Below, piece by piece: positions 1-10,850 of a stretch of 64,000 nt of DNA (position 1 is the stretch's first letter; each line of letters starts with the position of its first letter). The notes beneath the pieces are model-generated. The model was not told the DNA's origin, searched no databases, and worked only from the letters and a program-made list of their open reading frames with translations. This DNA comes from Macrostomum hystrix. Taxonomy: Eukaryota > Platyhelminthes > Macrostomidae. The stretch spans positions 1,192,501-1,256,500 of the forward strand of contig CATNEN010000034.1 of NCBI GenBank assembly GCA_950097015.1. The letters run 5' to 3'. The translations under genes were made by a program, and so were the position numbers.

Positions 1-9
1 TGCATCTAA

Positions 10-88
10 CGGCCGCCGGCTAGCCGACACTTCCACTAGTCAAAAAATACTCGGCTAGCCGGGTGATTCCACGTGGACCCACGGGGGG
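10..88 (+). repeat. Left terminal inverted repeat of the giant element
   Basis: The 79-bp sequence starts CGGCCGCCGGCTAGCCGACA and ends in ACCCACGGGGGG. It pairs with 23501-23579 on the opposite strand. The two visible differences are in the GGGTGATTCCACGTGG stretch, where the right copy has A for T and T for C. Confidence 0.9.
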
Positions 89-1358
89 CTAGCCTTACTG
101 GCGGTGGCCTTGGGGGAATTGCATTCCTAACCCACGTGCATGTAGTAAGAAACTATATAAATAACTTATTTCCAAACATATAGGGAAGCCATTTTTACGG
201 CGTAGTGTAGAATAACTTCGACTAAGTAGCTCAATGAGATACATGAGATACATACATGACAAAGCCATTTTTCAAAAGAAACCAAACTTGTCCCTAGAAC
301 TCGAAAGAACTCGAAGCAGTGGCGAACGAATTTCGTATATGGAAAACTCTTGCATAATGAATTATATCTTTTTGGCTAGAACGGCAAGAACTATAATACA
401 ACACAGGCATATTATATGCATTTTAGAAATGAAATAGATGACAGATCAATAGAAAGGAGGAATGAAAAGAATAAATGACAAAAAGTGATAAGTTTTATTT
501 CGTCAATTACAAAAATCAAATGTAATTGGTAATCGAGCTAGGGACCTTCCGCATGCGAGGATTCAGCGCTACTCAACAATCTACACGGACTTGATAGAAG
601 TGAAGGGAAAAAATGTTATTATACTGGCTGGTAGAAAGCCCAACTTAAAAGTTCTTTATCGTTCTTAATCGTTCTTTCATTCTTATTTATTCTATACCGT
701 AACAGTTGAACCTAAAATCTGTAATTTAGAAGATACAAGAGAGAATAAGTATACAATTATAAATATAGGAATGAATAAGTAGAAGCTAGGTATGTAAGTA
801 TGCATAATTTAAAAATTTGGCGCGTTCCGATGCACAAGATTGAGATTCTAAATAGAGGAAGAGGGACTGTGTTTCGTACATTAATAAGGTAATAGTTTGG
901 TATCTTATCTCCCTCCCGAGTTCCGGCCAACAAATGAATTAGTAATGAATTTCGATTGCTAGGGACCATTGAAAGGTTACACGATCGATCATAACCAATT
1001 GTGAATTATTTGATATTTTTTTTTTCTGCAATCTAAATTCGAAATTTATTCATATACATTCTGTTTTTATTAAACGTTGCTTCATTTTGTGTTCATATGT
1101 GTTTATTTTGGTACGTCCCAATTCCTTCACGCAAACTAAACTCCCGGACGAAAAAATGTTACGTAAACACGTTAAAACAAAACAAACGCTAAAAACAAAA
1201 CGTAGAATTAGTAAAAAATCTCATTTTATTGCACAAAAATTAAAATTGCTTTAACAGTTTTTAGTTACAGACAAGCGCTTTATTGACTTGAAATTTAAAT
1301 TTTAAATTACAGTTTTTGCGGTTGTTTTATTCCTATCCAATATTCTATCCTATTCTAT
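89..1358. other. AT-rich non-coding stretch
   Basis: No coding frame, RNA gene or repeat with recognisable structure is seen between the left TIR and the solo LTR. The short open frames here have no family features. Confidence 0.5.
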
Positions 1359-1667
1359 TGTAGTATAACTGGGTTTGAAGGCCGCGAATTTAAACAGTTT
1401 TACTACAGCAATTTAACGTCTTCAGTTTACACGCCGCGCCGCGCCTTACACTTACAATCGATTGCAGCGCGCTTTTCAAACTGGTGCGATTATATTTTAA
1501 TTAGACAACGATTAAAATAATTTATAATTTATATTTGCATTATTTTCAAGGGTCATAAAAGTAGAAATTAATAACATAATAATGTTATTTGCAATCGCTA
1601 TAGTTACTGTATAGCAACAATTAAATATTTAGCGCAATTTTAAAAGAACATTTCCAGCCGCACTACA
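1359..1667 (-). mobile_element. Solo LTR of the Ty3/gypsy element found at 33428-40251
   Basis: The 309-bp sequence begins TGTAGTATAACTGGG and ends CCGCACTACA. It is the same length as the LTRs at 33428-33736 and 39943-40251 and differs at about three positions by eye. It is flanked by a perfect 4-bp duplication, CTAT (1355-1358 and 1668-1671), the TSD size of the full-length copy. No gag or pol remains, so it arose by LTR-LTR recombination after insertion. The strand is set to match the coding strand of the full-length copy. Confidence 0.93.
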
Positions 1668-1886
1668 CTATGCTATCCTAAACCGATTAGGTTACTTGTG
1701 TTAATTATCTACTGATACTACTACTAGATAATAGATCGATTCTTAAATCTTTAATTTATTTTGAAGTCTCAGTCAAAAGCATTGCGATTTTTTTGTCGCA
1801 GCGCATTTTTATTGCAAAATAGTAAATATAAAGTTTCTAATTAATTTAGATTAAATCGTCAAATTAGCTATTTGTTAAGGTAAGTA

Positions 1887-2451
1887 CCATAGTCCGGATC
1901 ATGTCGTTTACGCCGGAGATCTCCGGCGTAAATCTGGTTTGGGATCGGAGGCTGGCGTAAGTGCTTGGCGTAAGTATAGGCCAAAATGTGCCTTGGCGTA
2001 AGTGCTTGGCGTAAGTACATGGCATAAATCAAGTGGCGTAAATGTTAGCACCAATGAGATCATTCACGATCAAATGTATCACTATAGAACATAACACATT
2101 TGCGTTAAATATGATGTTTGCGTTAATTAGGAGCAGCATTAAAACAAAGTTCATTAAAATATTGCAGTTCGTATAAATGAGATAGCAGAATATCTATTGA
2201 AGGATAGCAAAAGTTTTTTTAGCTTTAAGATGCTTACTTTGATACTTGATTTAGAATTTGCAACTTGTGAGATTTTTAAACAGTTGCAACTTCTGAATTT
2301 AATTAATCACCGATTAACATGATTTGTGAAGGACCTTTTTTTGGGTGGCGTAAGTCAGAGGGACCTTTTTTGGTTGGCGTAAGTCTGGCGTAAGTGCCAA
2401 AAAATGTTGGATTTTTCCTCCGGCGTAAGTCCAGCATGATCCGGACTATGG
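1887..2451. mobile_element. hAT-like MITE with 8-bp TSD and GGCGTAAGT subterminal motifs
   Basis: The ends are inverted copies: CCATAGTCCGGATCATG at the left and CATGATCCGGACTATGG at the right. They are flanked by a perfect 8-bp direct repeat, GGTAAGTA (1879-1886 and 2452-2459). No transposase is present in 565 bp. Near both ends the motif GGCGTAAGT (or GGCGTAAA) recurs about nine times, all in the same orientation. An 8-bp TSD fits the hAT superfamily, but the TIR does not begin with the commonest hAT bases, so the superfamily is inferred. Confidence 0.85.
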
Positions 2452-2606
2452 GGTAAGTATGACTGTCAGTGCTTTCTATTCACTCATAGGCCCCTATTTT
2501 CCTTAAATATGTTGCCCGTAGTTGTATAGACAACTAATATAATTAATAATTTTTTATTAACCATGCTTTCAGGGCCTAGCTGTGTCCCATAGGAAGTGCT
2601 TATTCA

Positions 2607-2755
2607 CATGGTCCTATGCTGATAATTTCAATTTTATCCACGTGGTCCTATGCTGATAATTTCAATTTTATCCACGTGGTCCTATGCTGATAATTTCAAT
2701 TTTATCCACGTGGTCCTATGCTTATAATTTCAATTTTATCCATATGAATCCATGC
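2607..2755 (+). repeat. 34-bp tandem repeat, about four copies
   Basis: The unit CACGTGGTCCTATGCTGATA plus 14 more bases is repeated at 34-bp spacing. The outer copies are diverged. Nothing coding is seen. Confidence 0.85.
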
Positions 2756-2826
2756 TCAAAATTTATGCTTATCTGCTGGTGTTTTGTTTTGCAATCAGTC
2801 CTAAAAACAGACTGGCTGGCTGCCTA

Positions 2827-3214
2827 TATCGATCACCCTCAAACTGCAGCCAATTAAACCTGCCACAGAAAATGAATTCCACTGAGCAATGTAGAGAGCC
2901 TGGCACTTGCTGTCACAGCTAAGACCTGTGATTTCCTTTGGCAAATCAAAATCCCTCTGGGCTTTGAGACAGACAGACCCATCAATTGAAAAGGCAAGAA
3001 TCTCATAACTTTAGTCTCCATGTAAAACGGAACAAAAAGGGAGCCTCACAGTGATATCACCTGCACAATTCTCTCTCACTAGCTGGCCTGAAGAATCAGC
3101 AACAAAAGTTTTAGTGTTGGAGCACAATGCAATAAATCTAGGATTGCCTAGACTTTCCAGCTCACCAGACTGGAATAAACATAATCCAACAATCATGTGT
3201 ACAAAAACATTCAA
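2827..3214 (-). pseudogene. Fragment of an NHL/beta-propeller-like protein gene
   Basis: On the minus strand one frame runs through the whole region with a single internal stop (TAA at 3011-3013). Before the stop it reads PRFIALCSNTKTFVADSSG; after it comes EILAFSIDGSVC, then DLPKEITGLSCDS and ALYIAQWNSFSVAGLI. The pattern of a VADSSG strand followed by a regularly spaced similar strand is typical of NHL-type propeller blades. The fragment has no start and lies inside the giant transposon, so it is most likely a captured and decayed host exon. The family call rests on this pattern only. Confidence 0.45.
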
Positions 3215-3734
3215 GACACAATAGTTTTGATGACTATAGTTGGTTGTAGTGTCTCAAACAAACTTTTCTTGTACAACACTTAAGCATGCAGATAACGCCT
3301 ATGCCATATCTATCCATAGTGTGGATCATGTAGTGCAGACAAGAATTTTCCTGTGTGTATTTTCAGAAGTGGCATGCAGTGGTGTACAAATTGGTCAGTG
3401 GCCTGCATAATGCACACTACATAATTACACTGGCATGGCAATGTTGCCAATGCATTTATGCATGCAGCAAAAAACATATTCAACTTTTTTTAAATCTATT
3501 GTATATTAACAGTATAAATAGAGAAACAAAAATTAACATTTGTCTCCACTTGATTTGTGTTGCCTATGGATGAGTTAGCTCTATGTAGCAATGTATGCAG
3601 TGCGCTGCACGTGGCCTACATCTTGAATGTGCATTGACTTCCAAATTGCAGGTACTGCTTGACTGTTTTCACCTGCCTGTGACCAGTCACTTTACAGATA
3701 TTGGCATTTGAGTAACCAACATCAGAAAACTCCT

Positions 3735-3882
3735 TGCAGAGCTATTGCTGCGGCTGCCTCATGGAATGGTTGGAGCAGCAAATCAAACATGTCGACACCG
3801 GTGACGCCCATCTGAAGTGGTCCCAGACCCTCTGACTTGGCCACCAGCTGGAACACGTCCATGGCGGCAAGAAGGTCGCTGC
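3735..3882 (-). pseudogene. Second copy of a methyltransferase-like exon fragment (3' half)
   Basis: The minus-strand reading SDLLAAMDVFQLVAKSEGLG continues in frame through PLQMGVTGVDMFD to HEAAAAIAL. It is nearly identical to 14461-14630, but lacks the 7-bp insertion that breaks the frame there. The match starts at the second half of the SAM-binding motif of the other copy, so this one is truncated at its 5' side. Confidence 0.6.
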
Positions 3883-4127
3883 TGTTAGCGGCCTGATTAT
3901 GCGAACATCCGATGGGATTCCAATTGCTCTAACAGACATTTGACATTGTTCTAAAATAAGAAAATGCAATGAAATTTACAGAATTTTATCATGTAGTCTA
4001 AAAATTTACTGCAACATGCTAACAAAATATGTGTTAAATTATATTCACCTCATTGAAATTGGAAGGAAATCCATGGAAGTAAAGATGAAAATTTTCAAAG
4101 TCGTTTCTGAAATATTTGTTTTTATAC

Positions 4128-5130
4128 GTAGGGTGTCCCAGAAATAGCGGGAAAAATCGATGCACAGGCAAACTGGTGCAACATAGTTTATTGAAACTTA
4201 CGTCACTGATATATAAACATTCAGCAGTTCTAATGCTTTTTAAATCAAGTAAATATGTCAACTCATTAAAAAGTTTTAGCTAAAATTAGAACAAGGGGTA
4301 AGGGGTAGAGTTACACCAAGTCAAGGCCAGCGGAATCGGTCACGCAGCATCGCCATTGCTGACCTACTTCTTTGACTTAGCGGCAGGGAGCCTCCATGAC
4401 AGACGCAGCGAGGAGGCGGCCGGTGCCGCCCATATCGCTAACCCCTGGCAGCATCGCCATCGCCGTCGACTGACGACTTTTCGACGAAGTCCCCCTTAGC
4501 TCGCAGCACTTAGTCCATCGCGTGAGAAGCGCATTGATGGCATCTGCATAAGCTCGACGCGGAATTTCGTGCAGCAGAACCCGCCTGAATTCACCTTCCA
4601 AGTTGTCGCGATGGTCAAAGATGCGCCCCCGCAGGTGCTTCTTTAACTGAGGGAAAATTGCGTAGTCGCAAGGAGCTAAGTCTGGTGAGTAGGGTGGGTG
4701 CGCAAGCAGATCAAAATTGAGTTCGTTGATACGATCAAGCGTTTTCTTGGCCGTGTGAGGTCGAGCGTTGTCGTGCAACAGGAGGTGAGGCTTCATCGCA
4801 GCCCTGCGCTTGTTGCGGATGTCTGATTTCATCTTAGTCAGCGTCTCCGTGTACCGGTCCGAGTTAACCGTGCTGTTAGGCCCAAGGAAGTCGATGGTCA
4901 GGGTTAGACCCAGAAGGGTCAGGTCAACCTTCTTGATCGAAGAAAAGGGTCAGCATGATCTTCTTGCAGTGCTGGTCTCGCTTCGCTTTCACAGGTGGAT
5001 CTGAACCCTTCAACGCCCACACCTTGCTTTCTGCTTGGTCTCAGGGTCAAAGTGCGGTATCCAGGTTTCATTGCCGGTCACCAGATAGGGTGTATCTGGT
5101 ATTCGCTCGTATTTTAAGCGAATTTTTTTG
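4128..5130 (-). pseudogene. Mariner-type (DD34D-like) transposase relic
   Basis: On the minus strand the main frame (4832-4377) contains HDNARPHTAKKT followed about 34 residues later by PPYSPDLAPCDY, the signature of Tc1/mariner transposases. Upstream (about 4840-5100), pieces in shifted frames read WALKGSDPPVKAKRD and TLTIDFLGPN, also typical of mariner proteins. The frame is broken at least twice and the N-terminal half is not seen. A mariner-like end, GGGTGTCCCAGAAATAGCGGG, lies at 4131-4151; no matching TIR was found beyond 5130. It is a dead copy nested in the giant element. Confidence 0.8.
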
Positions 5131-5886
5131 AAGTTCTGTAAATTCTGTAAATTACCGAACTAGGCTACAACAAGCAAAAACAATTACAGTTTAGCATATG
5201 ATAGCTGCCTAAATTCCTGATGTACATAAATATATATCTCGGCTCCATTAGTAAAAAAACACTAACCTGGCAGTTCAATCGCCCAACAGGCTACCTTCTG
5301 CCGCATTCATTTGAGCTGAAATTGGTAGGGATATTATACTCAAATCGCCAGAAGTATAATATCGCCAACTTAAATACTAACGTTAGTTTCCCTTTTGATT
5401 AGTCAAGATTAGTAAACATAGAAGCACAGCCGTTAATTGGCTGCGAACTTTTAATATCTGATTCAATATTGGGAACACTTTGAACTGCAGACTTCACCTC
5501 TAAGTTGTTTAAAGTACTTATTGGTCTCAGTTGCTGCAAGCTGTTGAAACATGGCACAATGATTTCAACCGCTACAACATATTGAACAGAAACTACTTAA
5601 AAATAAATGAAAACGAAAAGTAATAAATTCCAGATCTACCTATCAATCAGACGAGCCAAGAGCTTTCACCTTTAAAGGCATTTTCCGGTAGATTATTTAA
5701 CTCTTAGTCGTTATGATTATATTATTATATATTTTGCGGTGCCCTAAAGTAGTGGATACAAATAATAAGGATTCAAATAGTCCTGGTCAAACATGATATT
5801 TGTTGCATTATTAAACTTCATTAAATCAAATTAAAGTAAGTACATTTTACTTATTTCAGATGTACCGTTTTAAAACCCTGAAGTAA
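5131..5886. other. Non-coding stretch upstream of the KDZ transposase
   Basis: This is AT-rich sequence. It may contain the promoter and 5' exons of the transposase gene: an AG ending in TTATTTCAG at about 5860 and a donor-like AAG|GTAACT at about 5893 are visible, but I could not assemble a coding 5' exon. Confidence 0.35.
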
Positions 5887-8539
5887 ACACGCAAGGTAAC
5901 TTACGTTTCTGGCCTGCGTGGACGACCAAGATCAACAAAATACTCTGCCGGTAAAGACTGTTGGAATCAACATAGTGCTAAATCTGCAGTTCAAAACACT
6001 TCTGGCACGTCCAGTTCTGTTTTTCAAGAAGCAGATTTCGACTTTGAAAGTTCGTCCGATTGCTTTATCGAGTGGGAAAATTATGATTCATTTGTTGAAA
6101 ATTGTTCACCGAGTTATCGGAAGTCATTTATTTTGAGCCAGTGCATACGCTGCCGAGAAAACCAAGGTATTTTTCGCTGTATAACCTGTAACGTGGATCT
6201 ATGTGCTGACTGCAAGGAAGTAACTCATGGAGATTTCGTTGCTCATAAATTTCTACTCTGGAATGTAAGCAAACCTACATATATTTAGTGATCTTTAGCT
6301 CATAAGTGCACTTTTTTAAACGAAACAAGAAAAAAAGATCTCAACAGCAATTTTAGCAATCTATGCCAATCAAAAATGTAAACTAAAATGTAACTTCCTC
6401 CCGCAGATCGATCTACTGATGTTTAGTGAGGAAACTTCCGGGGCAGCCATATCTTTTCCAAAACTTTACTGCTGTAATGACTGTGCGAGAGGCAAAGTAT
6501 TTAATGCAGCGAGCAACGTGCAGTTAATTAACATAACCGGAAGCGTCCAGGCAAAAGTTTTTACATGTGCAGCATGCGACACCTGTTGTGCTTTGCTGTC
6601 TCAGGGCTACTTCCCTGCAACGGCTTCATCAGATGGCGAATGTTTAACTTTTTTTTTCCTTTAGTTTCCTTTCACTTCTTGATTCAATGTGCATGGATGG
6701 ACAGTTGCCTATGCATAGAGCAATTCACTCATTCTTTAAGGGCACAGTCGTGGGACAAGGTTGCTGGAGTCCAGACTTAGCGAAGAGTGTCTACCAACGT
6801 ATTCAGCGGTACGGTGTACTTTTGCGCTTTCGCGAGTTGCAAAACCATAATTCATGTTGGCCAAAAACATGCCTAAGTTGCCCAGAAAAAAACTCTAAAC
6901 GCAAGACTGTTCTATGTGGTGATGGTCTCTTCGGTTGGCAGCAATTTGCAGCGTCGGGTGGAAAGCAGAAGGATTTACCAGGTGATGGTCGTATTTTGCC
7001 TGAACCTCTTATTTACGTAGATGGAAATTCTCAACAAGGTTCTACTGTCCATCATCCTGAGCCTGACAGTTGTCCTAACTGGAGAGCTGGTAGTACAACT
7101 AAAGAGACCTCGAGAGGTGCCTCACGGAACAACGTCTATGGATTCTTTGGTCTGTTCTGCAGACACAATAGGCTTGTGACAGGGTGTAATATAAATACTC
7201 CAGGAGAGCGTCTTTGCTATCCAGAGGAATGCCTGCTTCATTATTTAAAAACGACGCCAGTGTCAAAGCATCTACTGTTTATTTATGACGTTGGTGAGTA
7301 ATCCGATTTAACATGCGTACAGTTTAAATCATATCATTATAATTCATACTTCGTGCAAAATATTTTTAACAGTTTTCCAAAAAATATTGAAAGTGGCATA
7401 AAAAGTTTTCTTGCTCGAATATACTCGAAATCGTTTCAATTTCAGGTTGTCGTGTCTCCAATCGGGTCAAGTCTATCGTTGCACAGTCCGGGGCTGATGT
7501 CCATAGCAGCATGTGTGCTGTTAATGCGTTTCACGTCCTTGGACATAAAACTAGCTGTCAGCTGAATTTATCCGTACGCGTTACTCCGGGAGCTGGCTTG
7601 TGTGACGGTGAGCATTCTGAACGAGCCTGGGCTGCCTTAAGACCGTATGGAAAGTTTTTTAAGTACATGCGGAATGATCGGAGGACAATGTCCATATCCC
7701 ATATTTTACACAATTTCAATGCTCAACAACTTTTAAATGCACATGTGTGGTTTGCGCAAAGGTTGAAATTGATTACAACTACCTCTACAGCAATAAAAAA
7801 CGAAATTCAAGCTCTAATGCATGAAATGGCTGTCTTAAAAAATTCTGGTTGTATTGACACTCGCTTTGACGTATCGGATGAGCAGATTCTGGTCTTAGGC
7901 CAGCAATGGCATATGGAATCAATTTCGGGTCACGCCTCTCTTGAAGAAGATACGCTGGGCTCTTTAAGGTCAGTTGCCACTCAAAGAATATATTGGCTTA
8001 GAGAACTTGGTACTTCCACAGGTCAAAGTCGAACAAAAAGTTGTGCTCGTAGAGTTTTTAGTCTAACTTCGGAAATGCAGAAACTCTATTCCAAATTGCC
8101 ACAAAACGATAGACCAACTTTTACAGAACTTCAAAACCCTAAGCATAGCTTCTATTCCGGAATTGCTAAAAACGATTTTACAGGAAGCTTTCGTAGACGC
8201 GCCATTGACGTAAGTCATAAAAAAGAGAGGCTTGATGAGGAAAAAAACTTTCTTTTTGATGAATGGCGTGATATTCAGAAGCGTATTCAAGAGCATTGTA
8301 TAACTTTAGAAGGTCAACCAGGTCTACCGGCACACTTTCACCGACTGTTTCAGATTATTTACCGGCAAATTGAAAGTGTCCCTATAGCAATGCTCTCAGT
8401 CAACCAAGACTCAATCCAAAGTTTAACTCCCACGGTTGACAGTTTAGACAAAAATGATTCTAACGAACGACTGGACGATCTAGATAACTCATTCAATTCA
8501 GCATCAGATGATTCTGATGATGACGAGACCGCGTGTTAA
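5887..8539 (+). CDS. KDZ-class (Zisupton/Kyakuja-like) transposase, spliced
   Basis: This is the transposase of the giant element, expected to cut and join DNA with an RNase H-like fold. Exons by eye: about 5887-6264 (donor GTAAGC), 6407-7293 (donor GTGAGT) and 7446-8539, all phase-consistent. Exon 1 has an AT-hook-like RGRPRSTK and a zinc cluster, CIRCRENQGIFRCITCNVDL followed by C-x2-C and H. Exon 2 has the cysteine-rich CxC2-like block and the KDZ hallmark ALLSQGYFPAT. Later come candidate catalytic acids in VDGN, in YDVG (split by intron 2) and in DGEHSERAW, plus AFHVLGHKTSC. The tail is acidic (SDDSDDDE). Inside exon 2 the frame must shift at a run of nine T (about 6650-6658) to join FPAT to FLSLLDSMCMDG, so this copy is frameshifted or the run is miscalled. 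The start codon was not found. Confidence 0.85.
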
Positions 8540-8641
8540 ATATATATTAGCAGCTAAGTGCATCAAACCAAAAAGTCTCATAATATTTAAGTCAAAATGC
8601 AACACTTTACTATTAAGTATCTGCTATCTGACACAAAAAAA

Positions 8642-9337
8642 TGCTGGGACTGTCAATGTGCATTCATTGCTTTGACATTTTTCCCTCTGCAAAAAACTAA
8701 TGCTGGGATTGTCAATGGGCATTCATTGCTTTGACATTTTTCCCTCTGCATAAAACTAATGCTGGGATTGTCAATGGGCATTCATTGCTTTGACATTTTT
8801 CCCTCTGCATAAAACTAATGCTGGGATTGTCAATGGGCATTCATTGCTTTGACATTTTTCCCTCTGCATAAAACTAATGCTGGGATTGTCAATGTGCATT
8901 CATTGCTTTGACATTTTTCCCTCTGCATAAAACTAATGCTGGGATTGTCAATGTGCATTCATTGCTTTGACATTTTCCCTCTGCATAAAACTAATGCTGG
9001 GATTGTCAATGTGCATTCATTGCTTTGACATTTTTCCCTCTGCATAAAACTAATGCTGGGATTGTCAATGTGCATTCATTGCTTTGACATTTTTCCCTCT
9101 GCATAAAACTAATGCTGGGATTGTCAATGTGCATTCATTGCTTTGACATTTTTCCCTCTGCATAAAACTAATGCTGGGATTGTCAATGTGCATTCATTGC
9201 TTTGACATTTTCCCTCTGCATAAAACTAATGCTGGGATTGTCAATGTGCATTCATTGCTTTGACATTTTTCCTCTGCATAAAACTAATGCTGGGATTGTC
9301 AATGTGCATTCATTGCTTTGACATTTTCCCTCTGCAT
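8642..9337 (+). repeat. 59-bp tandem repeat, about 12 units (left foldback arm)
   Basis: The unit starts TGCTGGGATTGTCAATGTGC, continues through CATTGCTTTGACATTTTTCC and ends CTCTGCATAAAACTAA. Units are nearly identical; the differences include T-run length and GGGC versus GTGC. Confidence 0.95.
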
Positions 9338-9436
9338 TTGTCAGATAAATTTTTCTTTCACGAACGTGACGCGCCTCATCGTGGCGTGAAAGTGAACAGT
9401 GCGCGTTTCAATCTTTTGCACTGGCCAAGACGTCAC
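9338..9436 (+). repeat. Unique inner part of the left foldback arm
   Basis: The sequence from TTTGTCAGATAAATTTTTC to CCAAGACGTCAC is matched on the opposite strand at 18275-18373. Internally it contains the near-palindrome TTTCACGAACGTGACGCGCC. Confidence 0.9.
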
Positions 9437-10850
9437 TACTAGTTAGTCTAGGTGTTTTACAACCTTCTGTACTGAATATCCACGAACCAATCACTTCATA
9501 TATTTTATTCTATCTATTCACATTCTTTATACCCAGAAATTTGCTGTTATAGTAGACTCCCTCTCACAAAGTTGACCTATTTTGTCTTGTTTCCGGTACG
9601 TAAATCAAGAAATCAAAGCAATGAACGCTACTTTTAGTTTAAGATTTAGTATCATTTGCGATTCAGCTCTCAATCTGCGTGTTCTCAATATAATTTCCTG
9701 CTTTCATTCATTTTTTCCCTATGTTCCGTGGTGCACAACTGCTGGACTGGAGAACAATCGCACTCGGCACCAAAAGATGTAGTGGCACTTTTAGGCTTAA
9801 ATACAGGTAAAAGATGCTTTTAATTACTTAAATTTGTGACTTATTTATTGAATTTTATATTCAAGTTCAATTCCCACCCTGCCAGGAAATGCGAACTGGA
9901 CTCGACAGTTTAGATTATTCGGAGGCAGCCTTTCAAAAACAGTGGCGAAGCCTGTCTGTCACGAGCAGAAACCGTAGCCGGCCGTCAGTGTCGGCCACCT
10001 TCGCGATGCGCGGTTTCTCAATGTACGACGGAAGATAATTGCATATTATGCACTGTCTGCATCTACCCATCTAGCCGACTAGCGGGCCTGCCATCCCACC
10101 AATGCAGCGCTGGAATACTGAGTACTGGTTGCTAACTGCAAAGATACATGCTTCTCACCTTAATTTGATATTATTTTGCGCATTCTCAAGTCCGTGTACT
10201 CTGTACTTACCCCCTGTTGAGCAGTTATTGCAATATGCACATTTTTCTTATTTACGAGTAGCTAGTAAATATACAAATTGTACTTCGTCTTACTGCTTGC
10301 TAATAAATAAGTAGCTTACGAAATGCGCCCGATACCATCCCGTATAAAGCCAGTCTTAAATGGCGCATATTTTGTTACACCTACTGTGAGAAGCCTACTA
10401 TGAAAGTGGTTGATAGTATATAACGACGTGTTATTCTTTGGAAATTATATGCTTAACATATCGCCATTCCAGCATTAAAATAATTTTGTGTACAATTTGT
10501 TACTTAATAAAAAATTAATCAATTTTCGATATGTACAGCAAGCAAACCGATGCCTTAAGTACCCAAGTTCAGCCGACTGTACTTTTGAAAAAACAAGAAA
10601 GTGTTTCGTGTTTAAGATTTTAACAGTAACGGCATTGAGGTCGATTGCTGGTAATGTACTGTACGTATCGAGTACAATCGTAACAAGTAGCTCTACATGT
10701 ACCTCAATCTCAGCAAAAATTAGATTAATTGGATGTCAGTATAGAAGTGGATTTCTCATCTCAATCTGATACGAATTTAACGCCAAAAGCCCCAGAACTC
10801 TGTTTCCTGAAGTGCAAGTGTAAATTAATTGTCATGATAGTCGAATTTAA
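9437..10850. other. Non-coding interior of the foldback structure
   Basis: No supported gene. A GC-richer block at about 9880-10100 includes CATCTAGCCGACTAGCGGGC, loosely like the CTAGCCGAC core of the giant element's TIR, but it is too short to call related. Confidence 0.4.
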
